This document shows positions 15,454 through 23,837 of a stretch of DNA of 64,000 bases, one piece after another. Below the pieces are notes generated by a model. That model saw only the letters and a program-made list of their open reading frames with translations, was not told where the DNA came from and made no database searches. Positions within the stretch are counted from its first letter, which is position 1. Every line of letters begins with the position of its first letter. The translations under genes and the position numbers were made by a program. The DNA is from Bacteroidales bacterium (GTDB lineage: Bacteria; Bacteroidota; Bacteroidia; Bacteroidales; UBA932): assembly GCA_017630155.1 (NCBI GenBank), contig JAGBVU010000021.1, positions 1-64,000 of the forward strand. Reading direction: 5' to 3'.

Positions 15454-17091
15454 ATGAAGGCTATAACTCTAGTATTATCTTTCTCCCTTTTTATTGGCTC
15501 ATGCTCAGCAAAGTTTAATTGTGATAGGGAGAACAACATTTTGAACCATGTGGAGAAGATTATTGAGTCTTCTCCAGACAGTTCTTTGATTTTATTGGAG
15601 AGTATAGATAAGTCATCTCTATATAGAGCTTCGGACAAGGCGAAATACTCCCTTTTAATGTCTATGGCACTTGATAAAAATTACATTGATATTTCATCAG
15701 ACAGCATAATCAGACCGGCATTGGAGTATTATAAACATAGTAGAGATGATGAATCCATGATGAAGACCTATTACTATGCCGGTGTAGTTAGAGGTAATGG
15801 TGGTGACAAGCAGGGGGCAATGGAATTCTATGTAAAAGCAGAGATGGCATCAAGGCACTCTGACAACTATCTCTTCAAGGGTCGGATACACGATGCAAAA
15901 TATCATATTTATAGAGATTTGTTTGATATTAGCAGAAGTTTGATTGAGTTGAAGAAGTCTAAAGATTGTTTTTATAAATCTGGTGATGAAAGAAGGTATA
16001 TCAATTCGTTGATATCCTTGTCAAATATCTTTATGACATTAAATGAATATGATAGCGCATATTATTATCTGAATAATATTGATAGTTATTATGAAAAGCT
16101 GACAGATAAGCAGAGAGGGTTATATTATGCAAATCGGCTCCAATACTGCATTAGAAAGGATAGTATAAATTTAAATAATTATATATATGAATATTTTGAT
16201 AGGGTCAAAAACAAATCATATATCAATTGGATGGTCATCAGCATGTCATATATTGCAAAAAATGATTTTGTCAAAGCCAAAGAGGCTATTGATAAATGTA
16301 TAAGGGCAGATGACGTGGGATTATACTATTATATCAAATCTGAAGTCTATGAAGGATTAGGTCAGTATGAGGAGGCATTGGATGCGTACAAAGAGTATGT
16401 TAAGGTTGATCACAAGTCCGATTTGGATATATTCAGATCTGATACAAAGTTTGTTGAGGAAAGATATATATCTGAATTGAAGAAGCAGAATTACCTGTAT
16501 ACTATGATAATTTTCATTCTGCTAGCTGCATTGTTTTTGGGAATTACATATGTTGTTATAGAAAGGTACAGATACTTAAAAAAGGATAAGATTCAGATAG
16601 AAAAGGAGAAAATTGCATTCAAGAAAATGTATACCGATGCTGAAAAGGAGATAGAAGCACTTTCTCTAATAAATAAGAATCTTCTTATTAGGGACAGGGA
16701 GACATTGGAAAAACTTGATGAAAGACTTTCTGTGTTGAACAAATTTATCGCATCTAATATATCTGCAAGTTACACTAAGGAGGCAAAAAATAAATTGAAT
16801 GAGTTGATGAATGATAAGGGGAGATTCATTGAATCAACAAGGCTTTCGTTTGCAATATCGCATCCCGGATTCATAGAATCCCTTGTGAAATATAATCTGA
16901 CAGATTGGGAGATAGGTTGTTGTTGCCTGTATGCTATGGGGCTGAGGGGGAAGGATATTGCTATATATCTCGATGATAAGCACTACTATAAGATGAGTAG
17001 TTCCATAAGGAAAAAACTTGGAATGGAGAAGAATTCGACTAACATCAATATCTTTATACAGAATATCCTACAGCACTCAAAACAGCTATAA
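15454..17091 (+). CDS. Lipoprotein-like TPR membrane regulator with C-terminal helix-turn-helix
   Basis: This 545-aa protein has an N-terminal lipobox-like signal (FSLFIGSC), TPR-like helical repeats (~60-325), one membrane helix near 346-368, a coiled coil (~372-430) and a C-terminal region (WEIGCCCLYAMGLRGKDIAIYL, SSSIRKKLG) that resembles a LuxR-type HTH. This is the layout of Bacteroidota TPR regulators that join an outside sensing part to an inside DNA-binding part. If the Cys is lipidated, the topology would be unusual; it may simply be an uncleaved signal anchor. The gene is AT-rich compared with the neighbouring core genes. Its target is not shown; the C10 protease cluster downstream is a candidate. 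Confidence 0.65.
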   Translation: MKAITLVLSFSLFIGSCSAKFNCDRENNILNHVEKIIESSPDSSLILLESIDKSSLYRASDKAKYSLLMSMALDKNYIDISSDSIIRPALEYYKHSRDDESMMKTYYYAGVVRGNGGDKQGAMEFYVKAEMASRHSDNYLFKGRIHDAKYHIYRDLFDISRSLIELKKSKDCFYKSGDERRYINSLISLSNIFMTLNEYDSAYYYLNNIDSYYEKLTDKQRGLYYANRLQYCIRKDSINLNNYIYEYFDRVKNKSYINWMVISMSYIAKNDFVKAKEAIDKCIRADDVGLYYYIKSEVYEGLGQYEEALDAYKEYVKVDHKSDLDIFRSDTKFVEERYISELKKQNYLYTMIIFILLAALFLGITYVVIERYRYLKKDKIQIEKEKIAFKKMYTDAEKEIEALSLINKNLLIRDRETLEKLDERLSVLNKFIASNISASYTKEAKNKLNELMNDKGRFIESTRLSFAISHPGFIESLVKYNLTDWEIGCCCLYAMGLRGKDIAIYLDDKHYYKMSSSIRKKLGMEKNSTNINIFIQNILQHSKQL

Positions 17092-17142
17092 AAGTCTGCC
17101 ACTCTAAATGGTTGATATACAAATCGTTATATTTGTGTAAAA

Positions 17143-17169
17143 AAGAGGTATAGAATTGCCTCTCTTTTT
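17143..17169 (+). terminator. Probable terminator of the TPR/HTH gene
   Basis: A short stem AGAGG/CCTCT (17144-17148 with 17159-17163) is followed by CTTTTT. It is weak but well placed 50 bp after the stop. Confidence 0.5.
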
Positions 17170-17242
17170 AACTGTCTGATATATAGTGTTATATGAAAAA
17201 AGGAAGGTAGACTTTTGATTATACACTTTTAACTTGCATTGT

Positions 17243-17250
17243 TAAATTTG
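17243..17250 (+). promoter_or_regulatory. -7 box of the DUF3244-C10 protease operon
   Basis: TAAATTTG lies 8 bp before the ATG at 17259, which implies an almost leaderless message. Confidence 0.6.
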
Positions 17251-17258
17251 AAAAAAAA

Positions 17259-17630
17259 ATGCAAGTTTATAGAACAATCTTATTAAGTACATTTATAGTT
17301 TGTTGTACTATATTTAATCTTCGTGCTCAAAATAACGTTAGTGAGAAAATAGAGATTCATAAAATTGGTTCATCACAAACGGATAGAGATCGTAGTGTGG
17401 TGACTATGGGTAATGTCTGGTACAATGAAGAGGCAAATCTGCTACGATTAGAATTTTACGGAAGTAGTTTTTTAGAGGTTCACATTGTAGACATATCATC
17501 CAACAGTATTATATTTAGTGATATTGTTGGTTCTTCATATATAATTCCCTCTCCTTCAAATCCAGGATCTTATCTGTTAATTATTGAGAGTGATTGTTTT
17601 TACGGAATAGCTAGCTTTATTAAACATTAA
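17259..17630 (+). CDS. Secreted DUF3244-type protein
   Basis: This 123-aa protein has a signal peptide (TILLSTFIVCCTIFNLRAQ) and a small beta-rich mature domain resembling DUF3244 (LRLEFYGSSFLEVHIVDI, NPGSYLLIIESD). Such proteins are often encoded beside C10 proteases in Bacteroidales, and the next gene here is one, 18 bp away. A role as a partner, chaperone or inhibitor of the protease is an inference from this pairing. AT-rich. Confidence 0.65.
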   Translation: MQVYRTILLSTFIVCCTIFNLRAQNNVSEKIEIHKIGSSQTDRDRSVVTMGNVWYNEEANLLRLEFYGSSFLEVHIVDISSNSIIFSDIVGSSYIIPSPSNPGSYLLIIESDCFYGIASFIKH

Positions 17631-17648
17631 GTACTAAATTTTATAGTT

Positions 17649-18845
17649 ATGAAAAAGATCTATTTATTAATTTCTGTTACAGCATTTCTGCTCTTCTTTC
17701 TATCATGCGAAAAACAAACGATTAGTCTTAATTGCAATGAAAGGAATAAAATTCCATTGGATGAAGCTTTATCATCTTTACAGTCAACACTGGATTTGAT
17801 TGGACCAAGTACAAAATCTACTAGAAAATTCTCAAAAAGTAATATAAAAATACTTGGTTCTCTTGACTTGAAACAAACAAAATCAGATGTTGCAGATAGT
17901 TTGTATTATGTGGTGAATTTTGATAACAATAGTGGATATGCAGTTTTAGCGGCAGATAGAAGAGTTCATTCTCCTGTATTGATGATAATTGATACAGGTG
18001 AATTTAATTTAGGTAACTACTTGGAGAATGAAGGATTCAATAATCCTAATAATTTTGGAATTTCTTTGTTGGGCTCTGGTGGCGGTATTGGAGGAGAGAC
18101 ATTGCCAGATGATGATCCACATGAAGGCGAAACACCTGGAGGCTCAGGCCCAACATTCCCAACCACAGTTTATCCACTTTTGATAAGTAAATGGGGACAG
18201 GGTTCTCCATTTAATGACAATTTTCATAGGCCAGAAGGAGAAACTGAGCGTAGGCCAGCAGGTTGTACAGTTATAGCAGCTGCGCAAATCTTAGCAAACA
18301 ATAAGGACGTTAGTTTGAGTCAATATTTCAATGTTACAACATCTACATGGACAGATTTAGATAAGCGTGATTTTAATAATATAAGTGACCCATACTATCT
18401 GGTTAGGAGGCAGGACATAGCTAAAGTTGTTAAAGCTATGGCAGATGGAATAGGTGTTCAATATAATTATTTAGGTAGCGGTGGCACGTTTGCGCAGCCT
18501 CTATGGGTCAAGAATTATCTAATAAGTATTGGCTACCATAATGCTGTTAAGCACGTTGGTTATAATGAAACAGCTATAAAAATAATGATTGCAAACCGTA
18601 AACCTGTATTTATTGCAGCTTTAGATGGAGCGTATGGTCACGCATGGGTTATAGATGGGTATATCAATACGGGTAGCCAAATGTTATTCCATTGCAATAT
18701 GGGGTGGAATGGTGCAAGTGATGGATATTATGCTTCAGGTCTATTCGATACTACATCTGGACCAGTACAATATGATGGTGCAGATCCTAGATTTGATGGC
18801 CCGGAAATGGAATTTGGATGGTGGTATAGGATTATAACATATTAA
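17649..18845 (+). CDS. C10-family (streptopain-like) cysteine protease lipoprotein
   Basis: This 398-aa protein has a lipobox (FLLFFLSC, Cys20), a propeptide of the Spi/I69 type (~25-120, with YYVVNFDNNSGYAVLAADRR), a glycine-rich linker and the C10 catalytic domain. The nucleophile is Cys206 in RRPAGCTVIAAAQ, and the histidine is His331 in GHAWVIDGY, followed by the conserved MLFHCNMGWNG. The enzyme should be exported as a zymogen and tethered to the outer membrane. C10 family members are virulence or nutrient proteases. The gene is AT-rich and forms an operon with the DUF3244 gene. Confidence 0.93.
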   Translation: MKKIYLLISVTAFLLFFLSCEKQTISLNCNERNKIPLDEALSSLQSTLDLIGPSTKSTRKFSKSNIKILGSLDLKQTKSDVADSLYYVVNFDNNSGYAVLAADRRVHSPVLMIIDTGEFNLGNYLENEGFNNPNNFGISLLGSGGGIGGETLPDDDPHEGETPGGSGPTFPTTVYPLLISKWGQGSPFNDNFHRPEGETERRPAGCTVIAAAQILANNKDVSLSQYFNVTTSTWTDLDKRDFNNISDPYYLVRRQDIAKVVKAMADGIGVQYNYLGSGGTFAQPLWVKNYLISIGYHNAVKHVGYNETAIKIMIANRKPVFIAALDGAYGHAWVIDGYINTGSQMLFHCNMGWNGASDGYYASGLFDTTSGPVQYDGADPRFDGPEMEFGWWYRIITY

Positions 18846-18849
18846 TTAT

Positions 18850-18857
18850 TATATTTG
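18850..18857 (+). promoter_or_regulatory. -7 box for the next membrane-protein gene
   Basis: TATATTTG lies 27 bp before the ATG at 18885, just after the protease stop, so this gene may have its own promoter. Confidence 0.5.
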
Positions 18858-18884
18858 ACGCAAGTACCTTAATATATTACAGTT

Positions 18885-19355
18885 ATGAAAAAGTTATTTT
18901 TTGTCGTTTTGAGTCTGTCTCTGTTTCTTATCCATTCGGGTGTGTCAAGTGCACAGGCCAAGGGTGGATATGAGTACAAGTGCGGGAAGATTCTTGTGGA
19001 TGGTGTGAAGATTGGTGGGGAGAATTATGCAGCTTGTATGAGTGTGGAGAATTTTAACAAGTATATGTCAGCCAGAAAGATGTACAATGCCGGTGTGGGG
19101 CTGACAGTAGCAGGTGGTGTGTTGTGTGCATTTGGTGCAGGTATGGTCATTTATCACCATGCGGTGGCTGTCCCAAGCAGCAATCCTCTCACTGGACCTG
19201 TCCCACTGCACGGTGCGATAGGGTATACTGCCATAGGAGTTTCGGTTCCGTTCCTTGGCTCAGGTATCACACTTATGAGCATAGGTAGTAAAAGGATGAA
19301 AGGGATGTGTGCTACATTGGAGGCATCCACAGGTGGATTGGCCTTGAAGTTCTGA
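18885..19355 (+). CDS. Exported membrane protein, unknown function
   Basis: This 156-aa protein has an N-terminal signal peptide (LSLSLFLIHSGVSSAQA) and two hydrophobic glycine-rich segments (~70-92 and ~108-130). Cysteines at about 33, 51, 83 and 141 could form disulfides. I do not recognise a family. It follows the C10 protease gene but has a separate -7 box. Confidence 0.6.
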   Translation: MKKLFFVVLSLSLFLIHSGVSSAQAKGGYEYKCGKILVDGVKIGGENYAACMSVENFNKYMSARKMYNAGVGLTVAGGVLCAFGAGMVIYHHAVAVPSSNPLTGPVPLHGAIGYTAIGVSVPFLGSGITLMSIGSKRMKGMCATLEASTGGLALKF

Positions 19356-19417
19356 TCTCTCTTCAGAAACGGGCACGAAAGGGGCCTATTTTATGCCAAA
19401 ATGGAGTAAAAACAATA

Positions 19418-19453
19418 AAACGGGCACAGAAACATATGTTTTTGTGCCCGTTT
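19418..19453. terminator. Bidirectional terminator before gcvP
   Basis: AAACGGGCACA pairs with TGTGCCCGTTT, and the inner AAACATATGTTT is itself palindromic, so the hairpin is about 17 bp long. A-rich and T-rich flanks allow termination in both directions between the convergent genes. Confidence 0.8.
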
Positions 19454-19473
19454 GTATTTGTAACCCCTTTGAG

Positions 19474-19496
19474 ATCCTGCGAACATGTCGCAGGAT
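19474..19496. repeat. Short perfect palindrome before gcvP stop
   Basis: ATCCTGCGA (19474-19482) pairs with TCGCAGGAT (19488-19496) around ACATG. It is a second hairpin in the same 170-bp convergent gap and may reinforce termination of gcvP or be a small dispersed palindrome. Confidence 0.6.
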
Positions 19497-19525
19497 GACT
19501 TTTGGGGAATCATAGGGTATCGCTG

Positions 19526-22348
19526 TTAGTCAACGCAAGCTTTGAGGTTACGGTCGCCCCAGCCATTGTCTACGCGGGTTACGTATGGCCAGAACTTGTT
19601 CTCTCTGATCCACTCAGCAGGGAACGCTGCCTGCTCTCTGGTGTATGCGTGGTTCCACTCAGTAGCACATACCTCATCAGCTGTGTGAGGAGACATCTTG
19701 AGAGGGTTGTCCACTTTGTCAAGTTTGCCTGCTTTGATGTCTTCGCACTCCTGTTTGATGACTTTCATCATTCCGATGAAGCGCTCAAGCTCTGCAAGTG
19801 ATTCACTCTCGGTAGGTTCTACCATAAGTGTCTCGTGTACAGGGAATGAGAGTGTAGGTGCGTGGAAGCCGAAGTCCATCATACGTTTGGCGATATCGGT
19901 AGCATCTACGCCGAACTCCTCTTTGAATTTCTGTACGTCGATGATACATTCGTGAGCAACACGACCGGTAGCACCTGTGTAAAGCACAGAGTATTCAGGG
20001 GCAAGTCTGCAAGCGATGTAGTTTGCATTGAGGATAGCCATCTCAGAGGCTTTTCTCAAACCATCTGCACCAAGCATCTTGATGTAAGCGTGGGTGATAG
20101 GGAGTAGAAGAGGGCTACCGTATGGAGCTGCAGAAACTGCTTCAACACCTGCACCGCCGCACTCTGGAACTACAGGGTGACCAGGAAGGTATGGGGTAAG
20201 GGCCTCTGTACAGCAGATAGGACCAACACCAGGACCACCACCACCGTGAGGCATAGCGAATGTCTTGTGAAGGTTCAAGTGGCATACGTCAGCTCCGATG
20301 AAGCCAGGGTTGGTGATACCTACCTGTGCATTCATATTTGCACCGTCCATATATACAAGACCACCGTTCTCGTGGATAATGTTGCAGATCTCTCTGATCT
20401 GTACCTCAAATACGCCGTGTGTAGAAGGGTAGGTAATCATAAGACCGGCAAGTACATCTTTGTTCTCAACAGCTTTTGTGCGAAGCTCTTCTACATTGAT
20501 GTTACCATTTTCGTCACAGCCTACAAGTACGATGTTGAAACCTGCCATAGCAGCACTTGCAGGGTTGGTTCCGTGTGCTGATGTAGGGATGATGATTACG
20601 TTTCTCTCTTGCTGGCCGTTTGCGTGAAGATATCCACGGATGGTCATAAGACCTGCGTACTCTCCGGCAGCACCTGAGTTAGGCTGAAGTGAACAGCCGT
20701 GGAAACCGGTAATTACTGCCAAATCTTTCTCAAGCTCTTTGATGATCTGAAGTGAGCCCTCTACCTGATCTGCAGGTGCATAAGGGTGAACGCCGCCAAG
20801 CTCGCTCCATGTAACAGGAAGCATCTCTGCAGCAGCGTTGAGTTTCATGGTACAAGAACCAAGTGGAATCATTGAGTGGGTAAGTGAGATATCCCTTCTC
20901 TCGAGTTTCTTGATGTAGCGCATCATCTCTGTCTCAGAGTGGTATGAGTTGAATAGAGACTGGGTGAGGATAGGGGTCTCTCTCTTCATATATGAGAGTT
21001 CGTCAAGCTGACAGCCGCAGTGTACCTCTACACCGAAGATGTTGCAGATAGCTCTTGCATCTTCACAGCTTGACAGCTCATCGAATGAAATCTGTACACA
21101 TTTGTCGCAAGGGTAGTAGAAGTTGTAACCTGCTGCGAGTGCTTTCTCCTGGATAGCTTTGGCATCCACATCCACGATACGGATAGTGTCGAAGTAGTTC
21201 TCTTTGGCAAGTTTGTGGCCACCTGCTACAAGTTTGCCTGCTACGATATGTGCATATTTGTAACCGTTGAGGGCAATCTCTTTAAGACCTTCTGGTCCGT
21301 GATATGCTGCATACATTCCGCTCATAACTGCCATTAGTGCAGTAGCTGTACAGATGTTTGAGGTAGCTTTCTCTCTCTTGATGTGCTGCTCACGAGTCTG
21401 AAGTGCAAGACGCACTGCAGATTTGCCAAGACGGTCCACTGAGATACCGATGATACGGCCAGGGATGTTTCTCTTGTATTTGTCGCTTGTAGCCATCCAT
21501 CCTGCAGTAGGACCACCGAAGCCCATAGGGAGACCGAATCTCTGTGATGTACCCACAGCGATGTCTGCGCCCCATGCTGCTGGCTCTTTAAGCACAGCAA
21601 GTGCGAGCAGGTCGCAATATGCAGATACAAGGATACCTGCTTCGTGAGCTTTGGCTGCAAATTCGGTGTAGTCACATACCTCACCGTCGCATGCAGGATA
21701 TTGTACAAATGCACCGTAGCACATAGGGTCGAAACCTGTTGCCAATACCTCTTTCCAGTCACCAAGTACAAGCTCGATACCTAAAGCGGCAGAGCGGGTC
21801 TTGAGTACTGAAAGTACTTGAGGGAAGATGTTGGCATCCACGAAGAATTTGTTTTTGCCCGCTTTTACAGCATCTCTTGAGCGGAGCTCGTATGACATTC
21901 TCATAGCTTCAGCAGCAGCTGTGGCGTCATCAAGCATAGAGCAGTTTGAGATATTGAAACCTGTAAGTGACGAAATCATGGTCTGGAAGTTGATAAGGGC
22001 CTCCAGACGGCCTTGTGAGATCTCTGCCTGATAAGGTGTGTATGATGTGTACCAGCTTGGGTTTTCAAGGATATTTCTGGTAATTACAGCAGGTGATGCT
22101 GTACCATAGAAACCAAGACCGATCATAGAACGGTAAAGCTTGTTTTTTGAAGCAATCTTCTGCAGGCGGTCGAGATACTCGTGCTCGCTCATGGCAGGAT
22201 CAAGATTCAATGGCTCTGGAAGGATAATGTCCGAAGGGACTGTCTGGCTGATGAGCTCATCTACGCTCTTGGCGCCGATAGCCTCAAGCATTTGTTTTAC
22301 TTCATGCTCTCTGGGGCCGTTGTGTCTGTCTGAAAATTTGAAAGGCAT
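19526..22348 (-). CDS. gcvP: Glycine dehydrogenase (decarboxylating), P protein
   Basis: This 940-aa single-chain P protein has both homologous halves. The PLP lysine lies in NLHKTFAMPHGGGGPG, with GSCTMKLNAAAEM and SAHGTNPASAAMAGF in the C-terminal half. It decarboxylates glycine and passes the aminomethyl group to the GcvH lipoyl protein. GcvT and GcvH are not adjacent. It has its own -7 box after rodA and no room for a glycine riboswitch (55 bp). Full length. Confidence 0.97.
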   Translation of the reverse strand: MPFKFSDRHNGPREHEVKQMLEAIGAKSVDELISQTVPSDIILPEPLNLDPAMSEHEYLDRLQKIASKNKLYRSMIGLGFYGTASPAVITRNILENPSWYTSYTPYQAEISQGRLEALINFQTMISSLTGFNISNCSMLDDATAAAEAMRMSYELRSRDAVKAGKNKFFVDANIFPQVLSVLKTRSAALGIELVLGDWKEVLATGFDPMCYGAFVQYPACDGEVCDYTEFAAKAHEAGILVSAYCDLLALAVLKEPAAWGADIAVGTSQRFGLPMGFGGPTAGWMATSDKYKRNIPGRIIGISVDRLGKSAVRLALQTREQHIKREKATSNICTATALMAVMSGMYAAYHGPEGLKEIALNGYKYAHIVAGKLVAGGHKLAKENYFDTIRIVDVDAKAIQEKALAAGYNFYYPCDKCVQISFDELSSCEDARAICNIFGVEVHCGCQLDELSYMKRETPILTQSLFNSYHSETEMMRYIKKLERRDISLTHSMIPLGSCTMKLNAAAEMLPVTWSELGGVHPYAPADQVEGSLQIIKELEKDLAVITGFHGCSLQPNSGAAGEYAGLMTIRGYLHANGQQERNVIIIPTSAHGTNPASAAMAGFNIVLVGCDENGNINVEELRTKAVENKDVLAGLMITYPSTHGVFEVQIREICNIIHENGGLVYMDGANMNAQVGITNPGFIGADVCHLNLHKTFAMPHGGGGPGVGPICCTEALTPYLPGHPVVPECGGAGVEAVSAAPYGSPLLLPITHAYIKMLGADGLRKASEMAILNANYIACRLAPEYSVLYTGATGRVAHECIIDVQKFKEEFGVDATDIAKRMMDFGFHAPTLSFPVHETLMVEPTESESLAELERFIGMMKVIKQECEDIKAGKLDKVDNPLKMSPHTADEVCATEWNHAYTREQAAFPAEWIRENKFWPYVTRVDNGWGDRNLKACVD

Positions 22349-22381
22349 ATATGTTTGGTATTTAAAAAATTGTCAATCACA

Positions 22382-22389
22382 CAAAGTTA
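22382..22389 (-). promoter_or_regulatory. -7 box of gcvP
   Basis: TAACTTTG on the minus strand lies 33 bp upstream of the gcvP ATG, in the 55-bp gap after rodA. Confidence 0.6.
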
Positions 22390-22403
22390 TAAAAAAGTTC
22401 GAA

Positions 22404-23837
22404 TTACTTCCATCTTTCCAGGTCAAGTCTTATAAATATGAAGAGCAAGGTGGTAAACGACAGGAACGATGTTCCGCCGTAACTGATGAAAGGTAGGGGG
22501 ATACCCACTACAGGGAATAGACCGATGGTCATAGCTATGTTTATGAATACGTGCATAAAGAGGCAGCAGGCTACGCAGTAGCCGTACACCCTGATGGATC
22601 GGTCCGTGTGTTTCTCGGCGTTGCTTATTATCCTCAGTATCAGGGTGAGGAAGAGTGTAAGCAGGACAATGGAGCCCACAAATCCCCACTCTTCGCCAAT
22701 GGTGCAGAAGATAAAGTCGGTACTCTGTTCAGGGACAAATTTGAATTTGGTCTGGGTCCCCTGAAGGTACCCTTTGCCTGTAAGACCTCCGGAGCCGATG
22801 GCTATTTTGGACTGATGGACATTATATCCTGCCCCTTTGAGGTCCTGGGTTATCCCCAGGAGGTTCTCTATCCTGTCCCTGTGGTGCTCTTTGAGCACTT
22901 TGTTGAAGATTATTTGTACTGAAAATATGAAAATCACTGAACATATAAAGGTCAGTACCAGATATTTCAGCCTTATCTTCCTGTTGCTTTTCCTGTTGCG
23001 GACTATCGATCCGACAATTACCGGGACAGTGAAAAGGAGTATGAAGTAGTGTGGGCCGATGGCATTGAGCTTGGCCAGGAATTCCAATTGGAGGATTTTA
23101 GGGATGAATGCCAGTGCGGTGATTATGGCTCCGTAGGTGAGGATATGGCTGAATGTCTGCTTGCTGAGTATCCCTTTCATGATGCCATAGATGGCAAGCA
23201 ATACGAGAATGGCACTGCCGGGGGTGAATTTGAGGGTAATCACAAACAGCAGGACAATCAGGAATGCAAATGATATTATCCACCCTGTGAGCCCTTCCCT
23301 GTAGAGCATAAATACGAATCCGCAATATACCATCATGGTGCCGGCGTCTGGCTCCAGGATTATCAGACCTGCTGGGATGAGGAGTGTCACAAGTACCTTG
23401 ACAAGGTCAGGCAGGTGGGTTATTTTGAAATTGTATCTTCCTATTATTGAGGCAAGTGCCAACGAGGTGGTGATTTTAGAAAATTCGGATGGCTGGAATC
23501 TGAATCCACCAAGGGCAATCCACGATTTTGAGCCGTTGACCTCTTTTCCCACCACCAGTACAGCTACCAGAAGCAGCACTACGAAAAGGTAGAACCACCA
23601 GGTGAGGGAGAAATATATCCTAGGGTTGATGACAAACAGTATGAGGGCTATTGCTACCATCGATATCCCCATCCAGAGCATCTGCATACCGCTCCTCTGG
23701 CTGAGGGAGAATATATTGGCACTCTCCACTTCGTATGAGGATGCGTATATGTTGATCCAGCCGAAGAGGATGAGCAGTAGGTAGCACACTACCATCACCC
23801 AGTCAATCTTTCTATATATGTTTCTGTCTGTTGTCAT
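22404..23837 (-). CDS. rodA: RodA, SEDS-family peptidoglycan glycosyltransferase
   Basis: This 477-aa multi-pass membrane protein of the SEDS family has about ten helices and the signatures FQPSEFSKI, GLTGKGYLQGTQTKFKFVPEQSTDFIFC and PFISYGGTSFL. It polymerises lipid II glycan strands for cell elongation with PBP2. The ATG at 23837 overlaps the PBP2 stop (ATGA) and is preferred over an in-frame ATG eight codons earlier. Last gene of the cell-shape operon. Confidence 0.95.
   Translation of the reverse strand: MTTDRNIYRKIDWVMVVCYLLLILFGWINIYASSYEVESANIFSLSQRSGMQMLWMGISMVAIALILFVINPRIYFSLTWWFYLFVVLLLVAVLVVGKEVNGSKSWIALGGFRFQPSEFSKITTSLALASIIGRYNFKITHLPDLVKVLVTLLIPAGLIILEPDAGTMMVYCGFVFMLYREGLTGWIISFAFLIVLLFVITLKFTPGSAILVLLAIYGIMKGILSKQTFSHILTYGAIITALAFIPKILQLEFLAKLNAIGPHYFILLFTVPVIVGSIVRNRKSNRKIRLKYLVLTFICSVIFIFSVQIIFNKVLKEHHRDRIENLLGITQDLKGAGYNVHQSKIAIGSGGLTGKGYLQGTQTKFKFVPEQSTDFIFCTIGEEWGFVGSIVLLTLFLTLILRIISNAEKHTDRSIRVYGYCVACCLFMHVFINIAMTIGLFPVVGIPLPFISYGGTSFLSFTTLLFIFIRLDLERWK

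Noticed and set aside
19502..19801. 99-aa open frame antisense to the gcvP 3' end
   Set aside because: Lies within gcvP and has no start signal or family resemblance.
21334..21771. 145-aa open frame inside gcvP on the same strand in another frame
   Set aside because: It overlaps the highly conserved P-protein frame and shows no domain.
22349..22403. Glycine riboswitch upstream of gcvP
   Set aside because: The gap is only 55 bp, too short for the aptamer, and no matching structure is present.
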